From Bifidobacteriaceae bacterium (GTDB lineage: Bacteria > Actinomycetota > Actinomycetes > Actinomycetales > WQXJ01), in assembly GCA_031278675.1 (NCBI GenBank), contig JAITJY010000157.1:1-6771 (forward strand): a stretch of 6,771 nt of DNA, given 5' to 3'. Positions 1 to 5,818 of this stretch are shown in pieces. Under the pieces are notes generated by a model, which did not search any database, was not told the DNA's origin, and saw only the letters and a list, made by a program, of their open reading frames with translations. Within the stretch, counting starts at the first letter, position 1, and the number at the start of each line of letters is the position of its first letter. The translations under genes and the position numbers were made by a program.

Positions 1-1039
1 CTCGAAGCAGTTCAACCACTCGCGCGGACGTTCCCCGCTGGATGCTGACAGCGAAGTCGCGCCGATAAAGTAAGGAGAAAACTGTGGCATGGAATGAGTT
101 AGTCACGACATAGTTCGACCCTGCCAGATAAGAAAGGAACGTGCCCGGCGAAAGATCGTTTGGACGGGTCACAGCAAATGGCCAGTCTGTCTTTTCGAGA
201 GAGATATCAATCACGTCTAAGCCCCGTGAGTCTTTGATGCGACGTATAAGGCGTGACATCATACCAAATGTGGTCGGCTCTTTGAACCCGTATATCACCA
301 CGTATGGACGCCGAGGTGTCGGCACCGGCTCCGCAAACCGAGCCATGGCTCCGGGCGTCATAAGCAGAACTGGATCTGGGCATAAGGAGACCTCTTTAGA
401 TGTCGCAGCCACGAGGTCGGGCAGCATCTCGCTCTCACGCAACGAGATGAAGTCCAATCTGCGGCAAAGCGCCGCGATGCGGGAATGGTGGGCCTCGACG
501 TCCAGACGGCATGGGCTGACGGCATAGGCCGCGCGAGTCACGGCACGGGGACCGAAGTCAAGGTAGAATGCCGGGTCAACGCCGCCTGTGATTAATGGAT
601 TCCAGATTTGATCGCTCCCAGCAATGTAGATGTCCGCCTTAGGGGGATCCCGCCGGAGCTGGTCGAGCGACCAATACCGGCGGGTGAGGTTCAGAGTCTG
701 GGCACGGTACGATTCGAACCGCTCGATACGGTCACGGCGCTCGGGCACATTCCGCCACGCCGATAGCGCGCCAACCGCACGGCGGATTGTCCGCGACATC
801 GAGCGCGCCAGTCCCTCGTTCGCGGCTAAGCACCCTCTTAGCATCCAGAATGCGCTAGTAAAAGGGTTGGGCCGTGCTGCGTAAAGCTGCCAGAGGCCAC
901 GGGGCGTGTAGTTGATAACCGTCGTCACGCAACCTAGGGCCTCGAGTTGCTCCTGCAGGGCGACGCATTGCAAGACGGCGCCATAATTGTGCCCGAAGCA
1001 AACATTGAGGATAGCTGCTCTGAGCCGAGGTTTCGACAC
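1..1039 (-). CDS. Polysaccharide pyruvyl transferase family protein, 3' end cut off by window edge
   Basis: Likely moves a pyruvyl group from phosphoenolpyruvate onto a sugar of a surface polysaccharide or its lipid-linked precursor, in the cytoplasm (family knowledge, PF04230/CsaB-like). There are 346 codons with no stop before base 1. Visible landmarks: an N-terminal strand followed by GHNYGAVLQ (residues 16-24), AGSDQIWNP (140-148), RESE (201-204), CPDPVLL (220-226) and TNSFHATVFSLLY near residues 313-325. All are typical of this family in the expected order. Family members are often near 370 residues, so perhaps 20-40 residues are missing. The start is GTG at 1039, with AAAGGA at 1053-1048 eight bases upstream. 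It begins 5 bp after the GT2 stop, so the two are probably co-transcribed and perhaps translationally coupled. Five TTA and two ATA codons make its codon use the least GC-adapted in the window. The family call is firm; the acceptor sugar is unknown. Confidence 0.93.
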   Translation of the reverse strand, partial: MSKPRLRAAILNVCFGHNYGAVLQCVALQEQLEALGCVTTVINYTPRGLWQLYAARPNPFTSAFWMLRGCLAANEGLARSMSRTIRRAVGALSAWRNVPERRDRIERFESYRAQTLNLTRRYWSLDQLRRDPPKADIYIAGSDQIWNPLITGGVDPAFYLDFGPRAVTRAAYAVSPCRLDVEAHHSRIAALCRRLDFISLRESEMLPDLVAATSKEVSLCPDPVLLMTPGAMARFAEPVPTPRRPYVVIYGFKEPTTFGMMSRLIRRIKDSRGLDVIDISLEKTDWPFAVTRPNDLSPGTFLSYLAGSNYVVTNSFHATVFSLLYRRDFAVSIQRGTSARVVELLR

Positions 1040-1044
1040 AGCTC

Positions 1045-2130
1045 TTATCCTTTCCGCAATCGAGTTCGAGCAGGCCTTTGAACTCCCAAGCCCAGGCGGC
1101 TGGTCAGCTGAATCACTCGCCGGTACACGGGAAACCCTAGAACACTGGCCGCGAGCATCAAGCGCGTGCGCAACGGCGCGGCACCCATCATCAGGACACG
1201 GCGCCGACTTGCGCGGACAGCTGCCAACAACTCTGTCAGTTCCTTGCTCCCCGTGGTTCCCCTGCGGGCCGCAGCGTTCAAAGCGGCCAGACGCAGCGCG
1301 GCCCGGTAACACTCCAGAAGCTGCAGACGGCCGATACCTTCGGCGACAAGCCAGTCGTTGAGTGCTTCAGAGGCACCTGTCCAATCTCGAATCGACCGGG
1401 CATCGAGCGGCGCGGCGGATATGCTCGAATCTCGCTGCCTGTACATGTAACCGCAAGTTACCTCCCAAGCCACAGATCGAGCGTAATAGTAAACGCGAGG
1501 CGTGAGGTAATTGTCCTCATAGAGCCTGCCCACTGGGAACTCGAGCTGATGGTCCGCGAACAAAGACCTCTCGAAGAGCTTGCCGCAGGCGCTGGTAGAC
1601 ACGATGGTCGGCGCCCGGAGATGCTCCAGGAACGCGCGCCGACCTGGCATTAGGCGCGCCGTCGGTGGTGTCATCCTTCCCATGTACTGTCCATTTTCGG
1701 TCACAAACGTACACCCGCTGGCAACAACCGACGCTCGAGTCCTCCTAGCCGCCCGGACAAGTTCCGTCAAGAACTCGCGAGCTAAGTAGTCGTCGCCGTC
1801 CACAAACGTGACGAACCGGCCATGGGACGCTTCGAGTCCCACGTTACGGGCGAGCGAAAGCCCACCATTTCGTTGGTGAATCACGACACAGCGCCCATCG
1901 TTGGCCGCGAAGCGGTCGCAGATCTCACCGCTTGCGTCAGTCGAACCGTCATCCACAACGATGATTTCGGTTGACAGGTACGACTGAGCGCCGACGGACC
2001 AGAGGCACTCCCGTAAGTAAGGCCCCACATTGTAGACTGGGATCACGACGGAGACGAGGTCCCCGACGGCAGTTGGTTCGGAGACGGTGTCAACCCCCCT
2101 TTCACACGCGGATTCCACAGTGCTTGCCAT
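1045..2130 (-). CDS. Glycosyltransferase family 2 (GT-A fold)
   Basis: Inverting glycosyltransferase that should move a sugar from a nucleotide-sugar donor to a lipid-linked glycan at the cytoplasmic face. It has 361 residues, normal for the family. The GT2 domain starts near residue 25: VIPVYN (29-34), VVDDGSTD (58-65, nucleotide binding), NGGLSLARN (88-96), the DXD-type metal site FVDGDDY (109-115), and a catalytic-base candidate in LYEDNY (E205/D206). Residues from about 230 on form an accessory C-terminal region with no motif I recognise and no convincing membrane segment. The ATG at 2130 has no Shine-Dalgarno sequence; the ten bases before it are a pyrimidine run. No other ATG, GTG or TTG lies in frame upstream before a stop at 2262-2260, and a GTG at codon 5 is an alternative. 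A 403-bp gap separates it from the upstream membrane gene; the downstream pyruvyl transferase is 5 bp away. It carries two TTA codons. Donor and acceptor sugars cannot be read from sequence. Confidence 0.93.
   Translation of the reverse strand: MASTVESACERGVDTVSEPTAVGDLVSVVIPVYNVGPYLRECLWSVGAQSYLSTEIIVVDDGSTDASGEICDRFAANDGRCVVIHQRNGGLSLARNVGLEASHGRFVTFVDGDDYLAREFLTELVRAARRTRASVVASGCTFVTENGQYMGRMTPPTARLMPGRRAFLEHLRAPTIVSTSACGKLFERSLFADHQLEFPVGRLYEDNYLTPRVYYYARSVAWEVTCGYMYRQRDSSISAAPLDARSIRDWTGASEALNDWLVAEGIGRLQLLECYRAALRLAALNAAARRGTTGSKELTELLAAVRASRRRVLMMGAAPLRTRLMLAASVLGFPVYRRVIQLTSRLGLGVQRPARTRLRKG
1048..1053 (-). promoter_or_regulatory. Ribosome binding site for the pyruvyl transferase (supports GTG start)
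   Basis: AAAGGA on the minus strand overlaps the last codons of the GT2 gene and lies 8 bases before the GTG at 1039. An in-frame ATA and no ATG nearby make this GTG the best start. The placement inside the upstream coding end fits translational coupling. Confidence 0.65.
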
Positions 2131-2533
2131 AAGAGGAAAGAGACAGCCGACTGGGGTGCGAAGCGACCCTTGGTCCGCAGGTACCAGACTGGCGCAAGCG
2201 TGCCGATGCCCGTCCGGAATGCGACCCCACGATGGCCTCAGGTGGTGACGTATAGCTGACTAGACGCCAGACCGGGCTAGCTGGCACCAACGCAGGCTTA
2301 ACGAACACCACACAAGGATGGCACATTCGCCGCGCTACGAGCGCTCTTCCATATGCGTGCGTTCCAACGGGCCGACGGCTACCCCCGCGCCCGGGCGGTG
2401 ACTGCCCAGCGGATGAGGAGCCATTCGGCCGCAACCAGGATCCGCGCCACCGCACCGATGGGCGTTATGTCGCTGCATCTGCTGTCTTTACCGACTGTTC
2501 ACAGCGGCTTGGAAGCGACGCTCGAACCTGCGG
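2131..2533. other. 403-bp gap without a convincing gene
   Basis: This stretch lies between two genes of the same strand that look functionally linked, where spacings of a few bases would be usual. Open frames cross it on both strands, but their products are rich in Arg, Ser and Pro, show no family motifs, lack good ribosome binding sites and run into flanking genes. I see no hairpin with a T-run that would serve as a terminator and no clean -35/-10 pair. It may hold a promoter for the GT2-pyruvyl transferase pair, or be scar sequence from insertion of that pair; neither is shown. Confidence 0.6.
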
Positions 2534-4093
2534 TCACGGAGTCTTACCAGCTCCGGGAAGCGACGCCCAGGCTGGCGCGCCGAGCGCGAAAATCGCCGGC
2601 ATGACAAGGTAGCGGTACCGTGGTTGGACCTCAATGACCAAGTGGACTAGGGCATACACCACCACTAGGCAAGCCAAGAAGGCGGCCAGATGGCTCCAGA
2701 CCCTGCCCGTCCTCAGCCGGGCGACACCAGCCACGGCCAGCATCACGACGGGGAGGAACAGGCCTCGCTCTCCCGCCACCATGACGTAGGCCCAAGTGTT
2801 TCGAGTGGCGTCGGGCAACTGATAAGGCGACGAGCTTTGCAACTCAGGCCAGAAGGCGTTCCATGCCGAGTCGTTGAGGGCCCAGAGCTCCTCTAACTGG
2901 CGCCGCAATACCGATTGCCAACTCTCGCCCAGTCTGCGGATGTCTCGTTCAAGCCAAGCTCGGGCGCTCACACGGCCCTGATCTGGATCGTCTTTGTGCC
3001 TGTACGGTTCGATCTCCGCCTTCGCTTGCTCAAGGAGCTCCGGCGGTGTCAAGCCCAGGACGAACTTCCATTCCGGGAGGTTGTTGCCAATGCCGTTCGA
3101 GTTCATTCCGCTTCCCCGAACACAGGCGTCCACGGCCAGCCCAACGGTGGCGTACACAGCGAGGGTCAACAGGCAGCCGATCGCAGACAGGCCTAAGCGC
3201 CGCGCAAGCCCCCTCCGTTGACCTGTCACTGGCGTCAGAACAGCAGCGACCACAAGGGCGACGCAGACCACAACTCCGCTGGGGCGCGACAGGTTGCCGA
3301 GTTGAAGCACGATACCTGCCAGGCCAGTCAGCAACCAAGCCCGGCCTGATGGAAGCCGCGCAAGCGCAATCACCGCCAAGTAGACGCCGAGGTAAAGAAG
3401 GAAAGTCGACAGATGGTCGTTGGTCAAAGTGTTAGCCAGCAGATATGGGCCGGGATAAGCCAAGTAGGCGAAGCCGCAAAACAAGCCCGCCACCGCCGAG
3501 CCGGTAAGGTGCCGCGCCATCAAATACACCAGAAGATTGGTGCCAGCCATGGCCACCGCACCTACCCCCAGCAGCGCTATCAGAGAACCGCCAGTCACGC
3601 GCAGTACCAGTGCCTCATAGAGGGCGAACGGCGTCTGGTACGCGAAATAGTCCCAGTAGATCCAGCCTTCAAGCGGTGGCCGTCCGCCCGCGATCGCCTG
3701 CGCCGCTTGGTACATGACCAAGAAGTCGCTCCTCTGCTCCGTCTTGAACCGAAAGGCGAAGAAGGCTTTGACGCCGAAGAACGCCATGAATAGCGCTACC
3801 GGCAAGACCCATTTCGGCACCATCAGGGAGCGCCATGTGCGCAATGCGCGCCGACCACCCAACGCCCACACGGCTGCTGCCGCCGCGGCTACCAAGGCCG
3901 AACCAAGCCACCACAGTCCGAACCACCGAACAGAACCCAAGACCACTGCACAGACCGCAATGGCCGCCAACACCGCTATAGCGCAGACCGCGACACAGCA
4001 ACTAGCGAATCGGCTGAGAACCGGGAGCCTCTGCGGGCTTGTCGAACCGCTGTCGCAGATCGACGTCACTCGCAACGAACCTCGAGACGCCAT
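2534..4093 (-). CDS. Polytopic membrane protein, probable GT-C-fold glycosyltransferase (GT39/ArnT-like)
   Basis: A 519-residue integral membrane protein. Hydrophobic segments are visible at about 30-55, 58-79, 94-115, 160-190, 195-215, 220-245, 255-285, 300-325, 440-460 and 465-490. Several features resemble polyprenyl-phosphate-dependent GT-C enzymes: a first extracytoplasmic loop with an acidic residue (RSDFLVMYQAAQAIAGG, 121-137), an aromatic loop with WDYFAYQTPF (147-156), a charged soluble stretch of roughly residues 345-425 between membrane helices, and a C-terminal RYRYLVMP (492-499) similar to the R-Y-x-x-P close of ArnT/PMT-like proteins. It would add a sugar from a lipid-phosphate donor on the outer face of the membrane; this is inference from architecture, and a Wzy-like or other membrane role is not excluded. 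The start is uncertain: ATG at 4093 has a poor ribosome site, while GTG at 4069 has GAGG ten bases upstream. An in-frame TGA at 4102-4100 rules out a longer form. Confidence 0.8.
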   Translation of the reverse strand: MASRGSLRVTSICDSGSTSPQRLPVLSRFASCCVAVCAIAVLAAIAVCAVVLGSVRWFGLWWLGSALVAAAAAAVWALGGRRALRTWRSLMVPKWVLPVALFMAFFGVKAFFAFRFKTEQRSDFLVMYQAAQAIAGGRPPLEGWIYWDYFAYQTPFALYEALVLRVTGGSLIALLGVGAVAMAGTNLLVYLMARHLTGSAVAGLFCGFAYLAYPGPYLLANTLTNDHLSTFLLYLGVYLAVIALARLPSGRAWLLTGLAGIVLQLGNLSRPSGVVVCVALVVAAVLTPVTGQRRGLARRLGLSAIGCLLTLAVYATVGLAVDACVRGSGMNSNGIGNNLPEWKFVLGLTPPELLEQAKAEIEPYRHKDDPDQGRVSARAWLERDIRRLGESWQSVLRRQLEELWALNDSAWNAFWPELQSSSPYQLPDATRNTWAYVMVAGERGLFLPVVMLAVAGVARLRTGRVWSHLAAFLACLVVVYALVHLVIEVQPRYRYLVMPAIFALGAPAWASLPGAGKTP

Positions 4094-4304
4094 TCGAAAT
4101 CAACCGCAATCAAGCCCGGACCCGGTGGAACACCAACGCGACCAAAGCCAGCGCCTCAGCGAACAAGGCCCCGTCACATGCCCGCGGGCCAGCCACCGTC
4201 CCGTGTTCACCCTGTGGCACCACAAACAAAAGAGCCTCCCCATGGCCACCAACAGTCGAACACCGGTGCCGCCTCGCTACTGCGCCGTGACGCATAGCAA
4301 GAGC
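4094..4304. other. 211-bp gap with a doubtful small ORF
   Basis: This separates the GT4 stop from the membrane gene start. On the minus strand an open frame of 61 codons runs from ATG 4295 to TGA 4110, fitting neatly between the two genes (9 bp after one stop, 16 bp before the next ATG). Its second half is mildly hydrophobic (ALALVALVF) and it has no family motif. No Shine-Dalgarno sequence precedes its ATG, and its third codon positions are mixed, unlike the GT4 gene upstream. I do not call it as a gene. I found no strong terminator hairpin, so read-through from the GT4 gene into the membrane gene is plausible. Confidence 0.5.
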
Positions 4305-5414
4305 TTATAGCCAAGGCCCCCCGGTCGCCAGGTCTGTCAGCGCGGATTCGTAGGCGGCGCCGACGTCATCCCACGAGTAGTAGTCAGCCGCCCGCTTGCG
4401 GGCGGCTGAGGACAACTCCGCGCGGCGGCCCGCGTCGGCCAGCAGTTCGCCCATGCGGGCGGCGATCGCCGCCGGGTCCGGCTGAACGTAGACCCCGGCG
4501 TCGTCAAGCACTTCCCGGTTGTACGGCGTGTCGCGGGCGACCGTCGGGGCGCCCAGCGCCATAGCCTGCACCAGGGCGGGGTTGGTGCCGCCAACGCTGT
4601 GGCCGTGGAAGTAAGCGCCGGCGTGCTGCCAGAGCGAGTGGAGGCGGTCGTCATCGTTCACATGGCCCAGCCACCGGACGTTCGGGTTCTCCCGCGAGAG
4701 CGCCTCGGCCTGGGAGTCCAGCTGTCCCCCGTAACCCGACGAGCCGACCAAGACCACAGTCCAATCCCGCGCCAATTGAGCTGCCGCGTCAAAGAACTCC
4801 CGCACCGTGTTCTCCGGGACGAACCGGGCCACCAACAGCGCATAACGGCCGGACTCCAGGCCCGGTTCAACAGCCAGCGGCTCCCTCGGGTCGCCGCCGT
4901 ACGGAATGAACAGTCCCGACCGCCCAAAGCCAGCCTTCCATTTCCTGCCGACCTCCCTCGAGTCGACAATCAACTCGTCCGCGTGTCTGGCGACCATCTT
5001 CGCGCCCTCAAAGAACACCAACCGAGCTGACCGGCCCCATTTCGCGCGCTCCCACTCAATGCCGTCGACATTGACAAGCGTCGGGACGCCCCGGGCCGCC
5101 AGCAGCGGCAGGAAGAAGCCGTTGGCCACATTCAAGACCAGGGCCACGTCCGGCTTGAGCCACGCCGCGCACACAGCCGAGGTCAAACCGTGCGAAAGAG
5201 TGCTCAACGACTTGGAATCCAGCCCGGGAACGGCCACGCCGCGCACACGCGGATCGCGGGAAGGGTCATCATCCCTGGTCTGGCCACCGCGCCCGTAAAC
5301 CGTGACGTCCCAGCCATTGCCGCACAGATACGGGGCGATATGTCGCACCGCAGTCTCGAACCCGCCATAGTAGCTGGGGTATCCACGGCTCCCAATGATC
5401 GCTACTGATCGCAC
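4305..5414 (-). CDS. GT4-type glycosyltransferase with DUF1972 N-terminal domain (rhamnosyltransferase-like)
   Basis: Cytoplasmic retaining glycosyltransferase of the group that includes Gram-positive capsule and wall-polysaccharide rhamnosyltransferases (WchF/RgpA-like; family knowledge). It has 369 residues and two Rossmann-like halves. N-terminal DUF1972 landmarks: IGSRGYPSYYGGFET (7-21) and NVDGIEWERAKWG (115-127). C-terminal donor domain: LVARFVPENT (194-203, the usual 'ARLEPEN' position), WLGHVND (248-254) and GHSVGGTNPALVQAMALGAP (271-290). At residue 283 a Gln stands where many GT4 enzymes have Glu, a position that varies within this subfamily. The start is GTG at 5414, with AGGAG five bases upstream. 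It is the most GC-adapted gene here, with no TTA codon and mostly G/C-ended codons. As first gene of the minus-strand set, next to the divergent promoter region, it may add the second sugar of the repeat unit. The sugar specificity is a guess. Confidence 0.93.
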   Translation of the reverse strand: MRSVAIIGSRGYPSYYGGFETAVRHIAPYLCGNGWDVTVYGRGGQTRDDDPSRDPRVRGVAVPGLDSKSLSTLSHGLTSAVCAAWLKPDVALVLNVANGFFLPLLAARGVPTLVNVDGIEWERAKWGRSARLVFFEGAKMVARHADELIVDSREVGRKWKAGFGRSGLFIPYGGDPREPLAVEPGLESGRYALLVARFVPENTVREFFDAAAQLARDWTVVLVGSSGYGGQLDSQAEALSRENPNVRWLGHVNDDDRLHSLWQHAGAYFHGHSVGGTNPALVQAMALGAPTVARDTPYNREVLDDAGVYVQPDPAAIAARMGELLADAGRRAELSSAARKRAADYYSWDDVGAAYESALTDLATGGPWL

Positions 5415-5419
5415 AAACT

Positions 5420-5424
5420 CTCCT
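5420..5424 (-). promoter_or_regulatory. Ribosome binding site for the GT4 gene (decides GTG start)
   Basis: AGGAG on the minus strand, five bases before the GTG at 5414. The predicted protein then begins VRSVAIIGSRGYP, exactly where DUF1972 proteins normally begin, so site and family alignment agree. Confidence 0.75.
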
Positions 5425-5439
5425 GTCCGGTCTCGGGGC

Positions 5440-5453
5440 TGTCACATGTCACA
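5440..5453. repeat. Tandem 7-bp direct repeat TGTCACA x2
   Basis: TGTCACATGTCACA is two exact copies of TGTCACA, 25 to 38 bases upstream of the GT4 start codon. The half-site resembles the TCACA arm of Crp/GlxR-like operators, but those are inverted repeats and this is a direct repeat, so the resemblance may be empty. Its position would put it near the transcription start of the minus-strand genes. Confidence 0.45.
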
Positions 5454-5459
5454 CTGTTA

Positions 5460-5469
5460 GCACATGTGC
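5460..5469. repeat. 10-bp perfect palindrome GCACATGTGC
   Basis: GCACATGTGC is self-complementary and shares its ACATGT core with the junction of the tandem repeat 18 bp away (5444-5449 and 5462-5467). It is a candidate dimer binding site upstream of the GT4 gene. It is short enough to arise by chance. Confidence 0.4.
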
Positions 5470-5776
5470 GCGCGCCTCAATGTTGTGACCAGCAGCATCG
5501 ACTGTGGCCGAATTCCGGCGCACCTCTACCCGACTGGGCACAACACTGAACCCTATCTCAACAAACCGCCCGAAATGAATGCAAAGACAGAATGCCGTCA
5601 ACCTTCAGTCCTGTATCCTCAAGGAATGTTCATGGGCTTCGACGCGCAAGGAATCTGGGCGGGTCACGAATGCCTTACCGCGTGGTCCTAGGCTGCCTCT
5701 GGCCTGCCGACCTCGCGCCGAACGAACCTGTTACCGAACGACGACGGAAGCGACTCGCACTGATGAGATTGACGGC

Positions 5777-5788
5777 CTGCCGCGGCAG
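5777..5788. repeat. 12-bp perfect palindrome CTGCCGCGGCAG upstream of the Wzz-like gene
   Basis: CTGCCGCGGCAG is fully self-complementary and lies 20 bases before the GGGAGG ribosome site of the plus-strand gene. It could be an operator; with no loop it is a poor RNA hairpin unless the centre opens. No T-run follows, so it is not a terminator. Just upstream, CCGAACGA occurs twice (5718-5725 and 5734-5741), 16 bp apart. Confidence 0.35.
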
Positions 5789-5807
5789 CGCGCCGACCGC
5801 CTTGAGC

Positions 5808-5813
5808 GGGAGG
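5808..5813 (+). promoter_or_regulatory. Ribosome binding site for the Wzz-like gene (decides between two ATGs)
   Basis: GGGAGG lies five bases before the ATG at 5819. The other ATG, at 5815, is too close to it and is in a different frame. No ATG, GTG or TTG is in frame upstream for over 200 bases, so 5819 is the start. Confidence 0.8.
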
Positions 5814-5818
5814 CATGC

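Larger units (their letters stand above)
5415..5818. promoter_or_regulatory. Divergent intergenic region, likely holding promoters for both gene sets
   Basis: This 404-bp region separates the minus-strand glycosyltransferase genes from the plus-strand Wzz-like gene, so at least one promoter in each direction is expected. Open frames on the plus strand (5464-5691 and 5592-5822) have no ribosome site, no recognisable motif and disagree with the clear start at 5819; I read them as chance. Weak minus-strand candidate: TTGAGG then TAACAG after 15 bases (5480-5454), upstream of the GT4 ribosome site; the spacing is short and the -10 poor. I found no convincing plus-strand sigma-70-type pair. Short repeats and palindromes in the region are listed separately. 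Confidence 0.6.

Noticed and set aside
141..884. Plus-strand open frames at 141-527 and 630-884
   Set aside because: They lie antisense to the pyruvyl transferase, whose motifs are present throughout the minus strand here.
2102..2455. Minus-strand open frame of 117 codons overlapping the GT2 start
   Set aside because: It overlaps the GT2 gene in another frame, has no ribosome site or family motif, and its composition looks like chance in GC-rich DNA.
2511..2566. Direct repeat GGAAGCGACGC at 2511-2521 and 2556-2566, on either side of the membrane gene stop
   Set aside because: An 11-bp match 45 bp apart in GC-rich DNA with no further extension; no sign of a mobile element or attachment site.
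3714..4310. Plus-strand open frame of 198 codons
   Set aside because: Antisense to the membrane protein gene and the gap beside it; Thr/Pro/Arg-rich low-complexity product typical of shadow frames opposite a hydrophobic gene.
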